Shown piece after piece: positions 20,605-32,569 of a stretch of DNA of 64,000 nt. This DNA comes from Diaporthe sp. PMI_573 (lineage: Eukaryota; Ascomycota; Sordariomycetes; Diaporthales; Diaporthaceae): NCBI GenBank assembly GCA_021399435.1, contig JAJTUP010000062.1:62001-126000 (forward strand), given 5' to 3'. The position numbers were made by a program, and so were the translations under genes. Numbering within the stretch: the stretch's first letter is position 1; every line of letters starts with the position of its first letter. The notes beneath the pieces are model-generated. The model saw only the letters and a list, made by a program, of their open reading frames with translations. It was not told where the DNA came from and searched no databases.

Positions 20605-23600
20605 ATGGCCGCCAATGGCTTTGCCGTCTCTCGGCAACTCGGTCGCTTGAGTCGGGCCACCGGGTCAAGGGCAACGGCATCTTCTCTCAGCCTCCGCATC
20701 GCAGCCAATGCTCAGCGGCCATGGCTCTGCCGATCCTGCTCGGTTGGTGGTCTAGCTGGGAGCAAGACCTTCACCAGGGACAAGTCAACTTTCAGTAAAT
20801 CCGAATATGCTATGCTTGACACCTTTCCTCGCCGGCACATCGGTCCCGATGACGCCTCGGCCGAGGAGATGCTCAAGGTCCTGGATCCTCCTGTGAGGTC
20901 TCTTGATGACTTCGTCGCCCAGGTAATTCCGCCTGACATCCTGTCAACTCGGAAACTTTTCCCCAAGTCGAGGCATGACCAGGGTGTTGAGCCAACCGCA
21001 GCGGCTGTCACGGAGGCGCTTCCCGAATCAGAGGTTCTGAGCATGGTCGATGCACTCCAAAGGGACGAGATCAAGGTCGGAAAGAGCTTCATCGGCGCCG
21101 GTTACTATGGCACTCTTGTTCCCGAGGTCATAAAGCGCAACGTCCTGGAGAACCCCGCCTGGTACACGAGCTACACCCCTTACCAGCCTGAGATCAGCCA
21201 GGGTCGGCTGGAGTCCTTGTTGAACTATCAGACCTTGGTGTCCGATCTCACGGCCTTGCCAATCTCAAATGCTAGCCTGCTGGACGAGGGGACTGCGGCT
21301 GCAGAGGCCTTGACTCTGTCTATCAACAGCATGTCATCGTCACGGGCGAGACGGGCAGGCAAGACGTACGTCGTCTCCGACCAGTTGCATCCTCAGACAT
21401 TGGCCGTCATGGAGGGCCGTGCTGGGGGCTTCGGTGTCAAGATTGAGCAGGCCGATGTCCTGTCGGAAGAGTTCGCCGCGCGGCTGGAGGAGCTCGGTGA
21501 TGACCTGGTGGGTGTGATGGTCCAGTACCCTGACACGCTGGGCCAGATCAAGGATTTCCGACAACTGGCCGATTCTGTCCACAAGAAGGGAGGGCTCCTC
21601 GCTGCGGCAACTGACCTTCTCGCGCTGACCATGCTCACGCCCCCGGGAGAATGGGGCGCTGACATCGCATTTGGAAGCGCCCAGAGGCTGGGTGTTCCCA
21701 TGGGCTTCGGTGGCCCACACGCGGCATTCTTTGCCGTTACTGAGAAGCACAAGAGGAAAATGCCAGGTCGTCTCATTGGGGTATCCAAGGACCGGCTGGG
21801 CGGGAAGGCACTTAGGCTGGCCCTTCAGACCCGTGAGCAGCACATCCGGAGAGACAAGGCTACCAGCAACGTCTGCACTGCTCAGGCGCTGCTTGCCAAT
21901 ATGAGTGCGCTGTACGCGATTTATCACGGGCCAGAAGGCCTCAGGGCTATCGCCGGAAAGATCACGAGGGACGCTCAGTTGGCCAAGAATGTCGCCTCTG
22001 CCTCCGGCTGGGAGGTGCTCACCGAGGGCCCCATCTTCGACACCTTTGTGGTTCACAAGCCAGGCCAGAGCGCCGAGTCCGCGGCTGCGGACCTGCTGCG
22101 TGAGGCTGAGGAGCGCGGGATCCATCTTCGCCGTCTTGACTCTACCAAGATCGGCATCAGTATCGATGAGTCCACCACGTACGATGAACTTGCTACCTTG
22201 CTCTCCCTTCTCAACGGGGCAAAGGATGCGTCATCACTTGCCAAGCAAGACTATAACACAGCCGAGATCCCTGGGCCTTTCAAGCGCCAGTCAGAGTACC
22301 TGACTCACCCCATCTTCAATACGCATCATTCAGAGACCGAGATTCTGCGATACATATACCAACTGCAATCCAAGGACCTTTCTCTAGTTCACTCCATGAT
22401 CCCCCTCGGATCATGCACCATGAAGCTGAACGGCTCCACGGAGATGGCCCTCATCACGAAGCCCGGATTCGCCAACGTGCACCCCTATGCGCCCAGAGAC
22501 ACGGTCAAGGGCTACTTGAAGATGATCTCGTCTCTCGAAGACCAGCTCACCAGCATCACCGCCATGGACGGCGTCTCTCTGCAGCCCAATTCGGGTGCAC
22601 AAGGCGAGTTCGCCGGCCTTCGCGCCATCCGCAAGTACCACGAGTCCAACGGCGACAAGAAGCGCGATATCTGCCTGATCCCTGTATCGGCACACGGGAC
22701 CAACCCAGCGTCGGCGGCGATGGCGGGCATGCGCGTGGTTCCGATCAAGTGTGACACCAAGACGGGCAACCTGGACGTGGCGGATTTGCAGGCCAAGTGC
22801 GAGCAGCACAAGGACCAGCTGGGCGCCATCATGGTCACGTACCCCTCGACGTTCGGCGTGTTCGAGCCGGCGATCCGCAAGGTGTGCGAGACGGTGCACT
22901 CGTACGGCGGGCAGGTGTACATGGACGGCGCCAACATGAATGCACAGATCGGTTTATGCTCGCCTGGCGAGATCGGCGCCGACGTGTGCCATCTCAACCT
23001 GCACAAGACGTTCTGCATTCCGCACGGCGGTGGCGGGCCCGGCGTGGGCCCCATCTGCGTCAAGAAGCACTTGATCCCGCACCTGGCGCCGACGGGCGTG
23101 ATCACAGCGCAGTCAAAGGGCCTGATCAGCAGCGCCCCTTACGGAAGCGCGTCGATTCTGCCCATCAGCTGGGCATACAACATGCTGATGGGATCCGAGG
23201 GCCTCAAGAAGGCGACGCAGGTGACGCTCCTCAACGCCAACTACCTGCTCAGCCGACTGCGGCCGCACTACGAGATCCTGTACACAAACGAGCACGGCCG
23301 GTGCGCGCACGAGTTCATCCTGGACACACGGCCCTTCGCGGCGACGTCCGGCGTCGAGGCAATCGACATCGCCAAGCGGCTGCAGGACTATGGCTTCCAC
23401 GCGCCCACCATGAGCTGGCCCGTTGCCAACACGCTGATGATCGAGCCGACCGAGAGCGAGAGCAAGGAGGAGCTCGACCGCTTCGTCGACGCCCTCGTCA
23501 GCATCAGGGGCGAGATCCGTGCCGTCGAGGAGGGCAGGATGCCCCGCGAGGGCAACGTGCTCAAGATGGCGCCCCATCCGGTGCAGGACATTGTTGGCGG

Positions 23601-23857
23601 CGAGTGGGACAGGCCATATACACGGGAGCAGGCCGTGTATCCGCTGCCCTGGCTTCGGGAGAAGAAGTTCTGGCCCAGCGTCGGGAGGGTTGATGATAGT
23701 AAGTTCTGCCCCTTCTCCTTGCCGTATGCAGAAATTAGCATCACATGTGGGTATCGCACTTGTTGCTGACGCAACTGAAACTACAGCCTATGGAGATCTG
23801 AACTTGTTCTGCACATGTCCCCCGGTCGAGGACACCACTGGTGCCACTGTGCAGTAA
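20605..23857 (+). CDS. GCV2: glycine dehydrogenase (decarboxylating), P protein of glycine cleavage
   Basis: Exons 20605-23698 and 23787-23857, giving 1054 aa. Intron 23699-23786 (GTAAGT...TACAG) splits the C-terminus, and the short second exon supplies the conserved TYGDLNLFCTCPPVE tail. The start ATG 20605 (ACCATGG) opens an Arg/Ser/Ala-rich mitochondrial presequence of about 75 residues. Both P-protein halves are present. The N-terminal half has the GAGYYGTLVPEVI-type motif, and the C-terminal half carries the PLP lysine at about K801 (NLHKTFCIPHGGGGPG). The enzyme decarboxylates glycine and transfers aminomethyl to the lipoyl arm of H protein in the mitochondrial matrix. Length fits the family (about 1000-1060 aa). 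Confidence 0.97.
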
Positions 23858-26182
23858 AGCAAGCGCGGGAATGGAAGTGGGTAAGGCTCAGGGTGGATGC
23901 CTCAACGCCTATGGGGGAGAACACGTACGTCCAGGACGGACCGGGCAAAAGGGCAAAAGAGGAAGGCAGGGGCAAGAGCATTGGACTCGGCGTTCCATTC
24001 GACTTCAACTCGAAGGTCGTGTCACGGTCTGAATATTTCAACACAATCACATCGATACCCCCAAAGATCTGGGCATAGCGGCAGCCAATACAGTATAGAC
24101 ACACGATGAGGGCGTTTCTTGTTTTAACAACACAGCCATGGGGGTGCTCAGTTTAGCGTCCTGGGGACAAAGGAATTGATGGTTAGGAATTAATGGTTTT
24201 GATGTGTATTCAACATCTTGGCGCTAGTGAAGCTGTTCTTCATCGTCTACAAAAATGCATTGGCTAGGAGGCTTACTCGGCCAGGTGTTCGGGTTTTAAC
24301 GACCTCATAAGAGCTGATGGATAACGCAAATGCGCATTAAAGACGGGTCACGTTGATCATGGGCAAGACAAGCAAGCTCCTCTCGACCTGGAGTCTTTTC
24401 GCGTGGTACGGCAGAGAGGCGGCACGACTCCCCCGCTCAAAAACTAACGAGTCTTTGGATCGCCAAGCAGATGTATTAGGTGTCAGGCGCCGGACAGTCT
24501 TCGCCTCCTTCTGGAACCTTTCTAGAACGGCCGAACGGCCAGATGCAGATCGACCTGAGATAAACACCCCTTGTCCCAAAAGTTGGGACGGCCGGACGGC
24601 TGAGGACAGCTCTAGAATGTGCCCAGCACCCTGAGACCCCCATCTTGCTAGACGTGACCATGGGTAGTCTCTTGAGACACACCCGGAGACACACCCGATG
24701 GCACCCAAGACGTAGGCTTGGCTCTCGGGGGAGAAAGCTTTTCGGCGACGCCGCAGCCCGTCTCGAGAAGTGTTTGGATGAAATCAGTGTTTTGAATTGT
24801 TCCTTGTAGCCCTGTCAAAAAGGGGGGGGGGAGACGACTGCGCAGTCACTCATTCACTTGTCGCCGGCAGAAAATATTGGCCCAGGACCAAAAAAGGCCA
24901 CGCCCTAGTGGACAATGATTCTGGGTCACAGCAGGCATTCGCCTTCGGCTGGGGCGGCTAGGGCCTTTTGGCAGAGAGACGCATTGAACAGCATCCCGGC
25001 GGACTCAATTCACCGCAGCTTTCGTCCCCACCGGCGGGCGGGCAGATAGGGCTGGAAAGACGGGGTCTAGGTTCGGGGTCTTTCCCGTTTTCTGGGCGGA
25101 TGCGAGGGGACTTATTCATGCCTTTGACAGAAAGATGGGATGTAGTGTAGAGTGGAAAGCGTCGCTGGTAGCCACAGGGGACGCCGGGACGGCGCAAACA
25201 GTACAGTAAGCAAGCCATCAGTGTCATCAGTGCAGGGCGGTGAGTGCAGGTGAAACGAGAAACAGCCCACTGCACAGTCCTGGAGGTTGCGAGACGGGAT
25301 GTCCTTGTCCAGGTGAGATGATGAGTTGCAACGGACTGGCATGGCGCACCAAGGCGGCTCCTTGGCGGTGCTAATGCAGGTATGCCGAACGGGCGAGGCG
25401 TGGGCACGACGTGCCATGCCACGCGGGCTGGCGGGCTAGCAATCTGGCAGTTTGAGGGCAGACTGTGCGGCCACGGGGACTTTGTTCGCCGTCATGTCCG
25501 AAGCCCATACAGCCCAGGATGGCTGCTCCAGAAGGCCGAGGGGCTGCGAGGTTGGTGATGCTCTTTGGGCGAGGAACTTCACGACAGAGGCGTAGTCTTT
25601 GCCGAGTGTCAAGACACGATCGTACACGCGGTAGACGGGCATTGATTCAAAGACACTGGTGTACAAACTGGGGGCCGATACGACAGGTCAACCAGGTGTG
25701 CGTCAGGTGTGCGGTGTCACTGCAGCGGCAGCCCGCAAGCGAGGGCTTCGTCTGGTAGAAATGCCGGACACGGGGCAACGCTGCTGTGTTCATCGCATTC
25801 ATCGGACGACAAGCCACAGCCTCGTGCCCCACGGCCTGGTGGAGGGTCGACGGTTGAGATCGAATGCAGTACCTCTGTACGTAGATGGATGTCCTAGGCA
25901 GGTGATGGTGTTGGCTGGGTGACGAGGGGGGTCGCAAGTCAGCTCGCAGCAGCCTTCTGTGCAGTAGACTGCCTGGTAGACTGCCTGCCCAGGTGTTCTG
26001 TAATAGTGCACTGCACGTATTACACTAGTCTTGCAGGGTTGGCAAAGGGCAAATACCCACCTGGCCTGCACACCGGCCTGCACCACCCGCAACCGGCACG
26101 GCTCAAGCTCAAGCTCTCGCCGGCTCACACAGGCCGGTTCCGCTCAAGTGCAGGCTGAAGTTGCAGCCCGTCATCGGGCGCT

Positions 26183-26256
26183 TGCAGTGGCAGTGGCAGT
26201 GGCAGTAGCAGTGGCAGCTGCCGTCGCAGTCGCAGTCGCAGTCGCAGTCGCAGTCC
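26183..26256. repeat. hexanucleotide tandem repeat (GGCAGT / CGCAGT)
   Basis: Two blocks of six-base units: several GGCAGT copies with variants, then five or so CGCAGT copies. Because the unit is a multiple of three, every frame stays open and translates to alternating dipeptides such as Ala-Val. The open frame across it is therefore not evidence for a gene. Confidence 0.9.
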
Positions 26257-27356
26257 CTCTCGCACCTGCAACCCCAAGCAGTCCAAGCAGTTGCACCCTA
26301 TTCCAAACTGCAGCCACGACAAAGACGGGACGAGACGAGACGGTCCAGGGACAAGAGGGAGGACGGACAAGAGATGGGACTTGCAGGTCGGTCGGCACCT
26401 GATTGCGGTATCATGCACCTACCTACCTACCTAGGGACCCAGGGCCTACTGTGTACCTACCGAGAGGGAGGTCTACATTAGATCAGATGCTGGCGCACCC
26501 AAAGGCCATGCCCACATACATAGGTACGTACCTGCAGGTGGGTAGGGGTACCCACCACTCACCACCCGCACCGACTCGTCCGTCCACTGACTGTTATTAG
26601 TCACCTACACTACACCTACACAGTACACAGATCGAAATGAGGCGCTTCGCCTGTCCACATTTTCCCCATGGTCTGCCACCACATCTCTCTGCTCCCCCAG
26701 CCGATCCGATCACTCGCTCGTCAACCATCCGTTGGCACAGGCCCACCGCATGGGCAGGAGCGTGCCACGCCTGCCACGCCTGCCTGGCTCGTGTGGGCTC
26801 GTCAACCTTGATTGACCTGACGATTCCCGTCTCCACCAGCAAGCCGCCCGCCCACTCCGGCCCACTCCAGCCTCTCCTGCCGCCGCCTCCCGCGGTGTAC
26901 AGTCCAGTCCCGCCTCCCTGGGCTGTGGTTGTGGTGTGCATGATTCTTGATTTCCACTTGCCAGACTGCTATCTATCAAAATACGGGGCCGACTCGGAGC
27001 CTGCGTCTGCTGTCTGCAGTCCGCCTGTTTCTCCTCGGTAGTCTACTCTTTTCAGTCTATGATTACTTTTTTTTTTTTTGGTTCTTTTCCACTCCTGTTC
27101 CCTTCTCCTTCTTCCTTCCCATATGCAACCACCAGCTCCGTCCCCCCCCTCCCAACACCTTCCTATGTCATCATATGCACGCCTGGCCTCCAACGTATCT
27201 GTCAGAGTCGCACCGACCCCAACCCTGCACGAGTTCGCGAGACATTAGACAACCACCGAAGTAGAAGTGCTAGCAGGAGCACAAGCACAGAGGCAGAAAC
27301 ACGAACGGGCACAGGCACAGCTCCGACCCCGCTGGCCACTCATCTTGTCTATTAGT

Positions 27357-27361
<5 letters not shown>

Positions 27362-27390
<29 letters not shown>
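27362..27390. repeat. GT dinucleotide microsatellite
   Basis: An uninterrupted GT run of 29 nt, followed within 40 bp by imperfect CTAC/CTAT tetramers. Non-coding. Confidence 0.95.
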
Positions 27391-27395
<5 letters not shown>

Positions 27396-27850
27396 TCATG
27401 CGTGTGTTTGCGTCCAGTCAGCCTATCTATCTACCTACCTACCTATCTGCTCTTGCTCTTGTGTGACAGCGGTCGCGTCATCCCACTTAGACCTTGCTGG
27501 ATTCCTAACCCTTCATAGTCCCGCCCGTTGCCCGATCTTCAACCGCACCGGCCCCCTTCCCCCACCCCCCGAACTGCACTCGCACTTGCACTGGCCGCCT
27601 CCTCCTACCGCAAAGGGGCAACGGCCGACGCCATAACGAACTGTCGCTGGATCATGGACCGTCGATGAAGGGGGCGCGTCTGACCGCCACGCTTTCCGTC
27701 ATCCGCGGCACCTTACACTAGGGGCTTGACTTGCTGTCTGCCGTCCGCCGGGGCTCGCTGCTCATATTCTCGTCTCTGCCCTCCTGCAACCAGGTCGTCT
27801 CGTCTTGCAGAGACAGCCGCAGGCGAACCCGTCACCGGCACCTCAGGACA

Positions 27851-30075
27851 ATGGGTTCGCTTGCAACACTGCTGCCCACTGCCCAAAATGCAAGTCCGGC
27901 CGATCCTGTCATAAACAACGCCCCAGACGAGCTTGACGATCTCTCGTACCTCGTCGAGGTTCTACGCTCCGTCGAGACCGAGCAGCACATCGAGCAAAAC
28001 TTGGTCAACAGGGCAGCCGCCCTGGGCATATCTATGCCGCCGCCGCCGCCGCCGCCCTGCCCATCAGAAGACACAGACTGCCCTGGCCCCGAGTCCGACG
28101 CCACCCTCTCTTCCACCCATGCTCGCAATACCTCCTCCGGCTCAGACAATACCGCAGATACCGCCATGACGTCAAATCCTCCCTCACGACCAGATACTGG
28201 TGTAGGCCAACGCGAAAACCCGCCTCCCCTCCCAAGCTCGAGAGCAAGGTCGCGGAGCCTTAACTTCTCGACGTACGACAAATACCTGGCGCAGTTGGAA
28301 CCCAACTTGTGCCAGCCCAAAATTCTCAAACGACCACCTACGCCTACCGACAACGCCCCGAGCATCTTTAGCGTGAGCACGAGGAAAAGCTATATCAGTA
28401 TAAAAAATGGTTTAAAGGCGAAAGTGCGGTGGAAACGACAGTCTACTACACCAAGTACCACTTTGTGGGTGCAGCCCTCGCCGTTGCCGCGGTTCCGAGA
28501 TCCATGTTTGAATGACAATACTGACATTCGCCGACCAGATCGTGCATATGCTGTCGTGACGACTTCAACAAGCAAAATGATCTCCAGACTCTGCCCTGTG
28601 GCCATACCTACTGCGGAAACTGCCTGCGCATAATGATCGAACAGTCCACGACCGATGAGTCCAAGATGCCGCCCCGATGCTGCACGCAACCCATCCCATC
28701 CACGACGATACGCAACCTCCTCACCCGCGAGGAACAGCAGCTGTTCCTCAAGGCTGTCCAGCAGTACAGTACGCCCTGGGAGGCCCGAATATTCTGCCCC
28801 AACCCCTGCTGCAACGAATTCATTCCACCACGGAGCCGCATTGATCCCAAGCACCCCTTCGACGTGGTCTGCCGGGAATGCCGGACCAGAGTGTGTATTT
28901 GGTGCAAGAGGGATGCACACCCAGTGGGTCAGGACTGCCCCAACGATCATGAGCTAGACCAAGTGCTCCGGATGGGTGAAAAGTCAGGGTGGAGAAGGTG
29001 TTATAAGTGCCGCACTCTGGTAGAGCTCACCCAGGGGTGCACTCACATGACGTGCCGGTGCAAGGCCCAGTTCTGCTATATATGCGGTGCTGTGTGGGAT
29101 CCTGCCGTGGGTTGCCCGAACTTTTGCAACGGGGAGGAGGAGCTCGAGCGGCGAAGGATGGAAGAGGCCGCACGAGAAGCCGAGCTCGAGGCTGAAAAGG
29201 CGGCCCAGGAAGCGGCAGCCGCCGCGGCAGAGGTGGAGCGTCAGCAGGCAGAGAAGAGGACACAGGCCTGCGACGAATTTAAAAAGTTGAAAGAGGAACA
29301 AGAGGAGGAGAAATGGCGTTTTCGAACATTTGAAAGGAAGACCAAGTGGGTCATGTGGACGCGGCATGAAGAGCGAAAACACAAGCTTAATGAAAAGTAC
29401 TCGGACCAGATCGACAAGATGAAGGAGCGCCACGCAAAGACCGAGCAACACCTCGAGGAGCGCCAAATCGCTGCTGAGATCGAATTGCGCGCGTCGCTGG
29501 AACAGGCAGAGAAGAGCGTGCGCATCCGCGTCAAGCACATGGAAGCATATTGCAAGGCCCTGGGCAGGTCGTCGATGGGCGGGGCCGGTAGCGACATGCC
29601 CCCTCGCGTCATCACCGAGAGGCACCTCCGGGAACTAGGACAGCAGCACAATGCGCTCGAGGGCATGGCTAGGTTGCATCAGGCAAAGATCAATGTGCTC
29701 CGGGATCGTCAGGCGAAGCGCATGGAGGAACTGCTCGAGCGTCAGGAATCCGAGCTTCAGAAGCAGCGGGAGAAGCGTGATCAGGAGATGGAGGACCTCG
29801 TCGCCGAGCTCGCCAATGAGGAGGACGCGTTGGCGAAGGTGTTCAAGGATCGCAGGGAGCGGCTGGTCAGGCGGTGGGAACTCGCCATCGAGATACTGCG
29901 GGTCACGAAAGAGAAGGAGGCCGGTGTCAAATTTGCCCCGATACCCGTCCCAGCTTGGCCGGCTGAGGCACGACCCTGCGTCGACGGCCCAGGCCTGGAG
30001 GATGACGGCTTAGCTGTGGTCAACGAGGAGGAGGAACAGCGAGGGGAGACTGAAGCAACGACCGTCGAATCGTAA
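27851..30075 (+). CDS. RBR-type (RING-IBR-RING) E3 ubiquitin ligase
   Basis: Two exons: 27851-28464 and 28539-30075, giving 716 aa. Intron 28465-28538 (GTGGGT...ACCAG, with CTGAC branch) joins in phase and restores the first RING, which is otherwise out of frame. Residues 1-200 are low-complexity and acidic, with a Pro7 run near residue 62. RING1 starts at C207-x2-C210 and includes LPCGHTYCGNC. The in-between region has CPNPCC (295) and CRTRVCIWC (318-327). The last RING has CYKC (359) and GCTHMTCRC, where C372 aligns with the catalytic cysteine that accepts ubiquitin before substrate. Residues about 400-660 are a long charged coiled coil. Substrate unknown. ATG 27851 was chosen as the first Met before the conserved-looking acidic region. 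The upstream frame back to 27731 reads as leader. Confidence 0.9.
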
Positions 30076-32569
30076 CCCACGACGATGAAGTCGGCGCATG
30101 ACCGGATGCCACGAGATTGACGAGCGAAACTAATTACACCTACGATTACACACACCTACGGCTTGCGCCACCGATTCGACTGGGAACCGCCGCTGTCAGG
30201 ATGGGTCATTGCACATTTCACTATGTGGTCATATCCATTTGCCACCAAATGTCGATTCAGCTGATAGAGAAAGAAGGTACACAGACCCCGTTCAAGTGCT
30301 GACCGGACTGTCGAGAGATATCTCGCACGCATCAAGTCGTTTCTTTTTTTTTTTCCCCCTTGGATATGTTACAATTTACTTGTTCATCTACTCGGTCGTC
30401 TATGGCGACAATCGGAACGGGCATCTTAGCATTTGCTTGTCTCATCTTCACTTTGTCTAGCGATCTGCGATATACCATTTCTCGCTTCCACCAGCTTGCT
30501 TTCTAGGATGGGAAGGATCTTTCGGGGATGGTGGCGGGGTGGTTGGTTGCATCATCGGAATCGGGCGGTCTTCTTTTCACGGCGTCCATCTTCTGGCAGG
30601 GTTTCGAGTGGGTGGCGAGGGCGGTCTAATAACACGAGATTGGAATCATCAAGGCCTGTCTGCTTGTGGGGGGGCTGGCTACTGAAGCCATCAGCATCAC
30701 CATGAAAAAGAACTACAGCCGAGATCTCCCAAAGGTCCGAGGGTGTTCGATAAGCGAACTCATATTTATTAGGAGACCGATATACACGCTGGTGAACAAA
30801 GCTTGATTTCGTCCGTGCCACCAAGTTAGTAGGAGGTCCCGAGGGTCGATGCCAATGTCACATTTTCCCGGCCCCGAATGGCGCGGCCCTGATCTTCAGG
30901 AGGCGCAGCAGCGGCGCCGATTGTTCAAATGGCCCATGCAAATTCTGGGCAAGTCTTACACGACTGATTTGTGATGCTGCTCAGAGACCCATGCTAGAGT
31001 TCGGTACGAAATACTGATTGCTACAGGGTCTCCTAAACTGGTGGAGCTAGCTACACATGCTCAAGTGTCTCTCATCTCTCTCTCTCTGGCTGCCCCGTTC
31101 GTGTAACTAAATCGATGCTCAATTTAAGTGATAAGAGGAAGGGGGAAAAGAAGAGGAAAAGAAATCTGAAGGCAGAGGCGACTCCTGCAAGGAGACATGG
31201 GCGGCGCGTGGGCATGCTGTGTGATGTCTTCTTCCCCGGCTTCTAGAAGCCTCAAGCACCCACCCCAGCCTTGGCATATTTCGTCCCTACAGCTGGGAGG
31301 GCCCTGGCGGTTGGCTGTGGCACTACAATCTGCACCTTCCCTCCTCTCTTTACTTTCAGACGGTTCTGGACGAGATCTTTAGATACCGTAACACGATCGT
31401 CTAGAGTCACGACTTTGGACGATCTGCCCAGGTGCCGTGAATCGCACGCGCGATGGTACAACATTTTGCATAATTATGTCACGTAGTACCTGGGGGGAAA
31501 TCAAGCTGCGGGCTACTTGCACTTTGCTCCACATATGATCAAGTCAATCTCAACGCTCGACCTTCTCCTACCTACCTTTTCCAACCTACACTCAGCCCTC
31601 GGAGATTGCTTGGCAGTCTTCTTCCAATATCAACTGAGTCCCCGAGTCAGATCTATATTGCTCAGCGGTTGTGTCGCCCGGGATTGGAGTTTCTCCTTGT
31701 TGCGCGACGGCCAAAGGAACTTGAAAGTGTACTTGTATATCCCTGAGGCACAGTATCCCTATACGAGACACAGTGCCGAGCTCCAGCCTGGGAACAGGAA
31801 TAATCACGAACTGACTGGGGATATATACAATTGGAAAGCTAATAGTTCACAGTGCTCCCTGCTGAGCTCTCTTATCCCGGCCCTGGTCTCCGGCAGGGTT
31901 GTAATGGAATTGCTATGACTTGTGGTCTGGCCATTTACTCCGAAACCAAGTGCCCGTTCGCTATCTGATATATGGTGTTAAATATTTCCACTTCGCGCTT
32001 TGCTTCACTCCAACCTGAATACCGAGCAGACTAGCCATTCTTGGCTTGAGTGCGGCTTAATACATGGAACTTGGGCACAACTTGGAGGCGATCAACAGAA
32101 CACCATGCCCGGCAGCACACGACTGAGTTTCGATCAATGATACGCATTGCCGAACATCGTCTAGCATTATGTGTTCCATGGATTCCATTCGCACATTACA
32201 CCACTCCTAGTTACTCAGCCTCTTTGCCCTAAACCAGGCCATCCTTTGGTGTCTTGTATTGATGCTTCTCACATCAAGAGGTGCCTTGAAAACGTGACCT
32301 CCTTATCTAGCCAAAGTCATCTTCCGGACTTACGATCATCCCGTCGTCCCATATACTCCGTGCCCGATCCTCCCAAGTGTTGGGATCGATTTACCAGGAT
32401 ATTGTGGCGTGGGTCCTCCCATCATCATATATTCTCTTATATTACGCTCCCACTGCTCTCGTGCAGAGTTCCAAACTTGGGGCGGAACCCCTCCAGGTGA
32501 TGCAAGAGCACAGCACAGCAGCCGAACTACAGCACCTCGACAATACAGGTGACAGAGACAAGACACACA
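30076..32569. other. 2.5 kb gene-poor spacer
   Basis: No supportable gene. Contains T-rich tracts (about 30342-30355), a CT/TCTC stretch near 31073-31084 and purine-rich DNA near 31130-31165. A 70-codon minus-strand frame at 31252-31464 has coding-like composition but no partner exon or family. The final 200 bp are the promoter and leader of the transporter gene. Confidence 0.45.

Larger units (their letters stand above)
23858..27850. other. 4 kb gene-poor spacer upstream of the RBR ligase
   Basis: The longest non-genic stretch of the window. It holds a G10 run at 24822-24831, hexamer repeats at 26183-26256, CTAC/CTAT tetramer repeats near 26418 and 27424, a GT microsatellite at 27362-27390, and pyrimidine-rich DNA near 27060-27180. 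Many open frames of 60-150 codons exist on both strands, but none shows a domain, signal peptide or coherent exon chain. The 3' half is CT/CA-rich and may be a long 5' leader or promoter. Confidence 0.5.

Noticed and set aside
26031..26402. Open frame encoding Ala-Val repeats
   Set aside because: Produced by a hexanucleotide repeat that keeps every frame open.
31252..31464. 70-codon minus-strand frame with coding-like composition
   Set aside because: Starts with a plausible ATG, but there is no partner exon, family or conservation evidence; an overlapping plus-strand frame is equally open.
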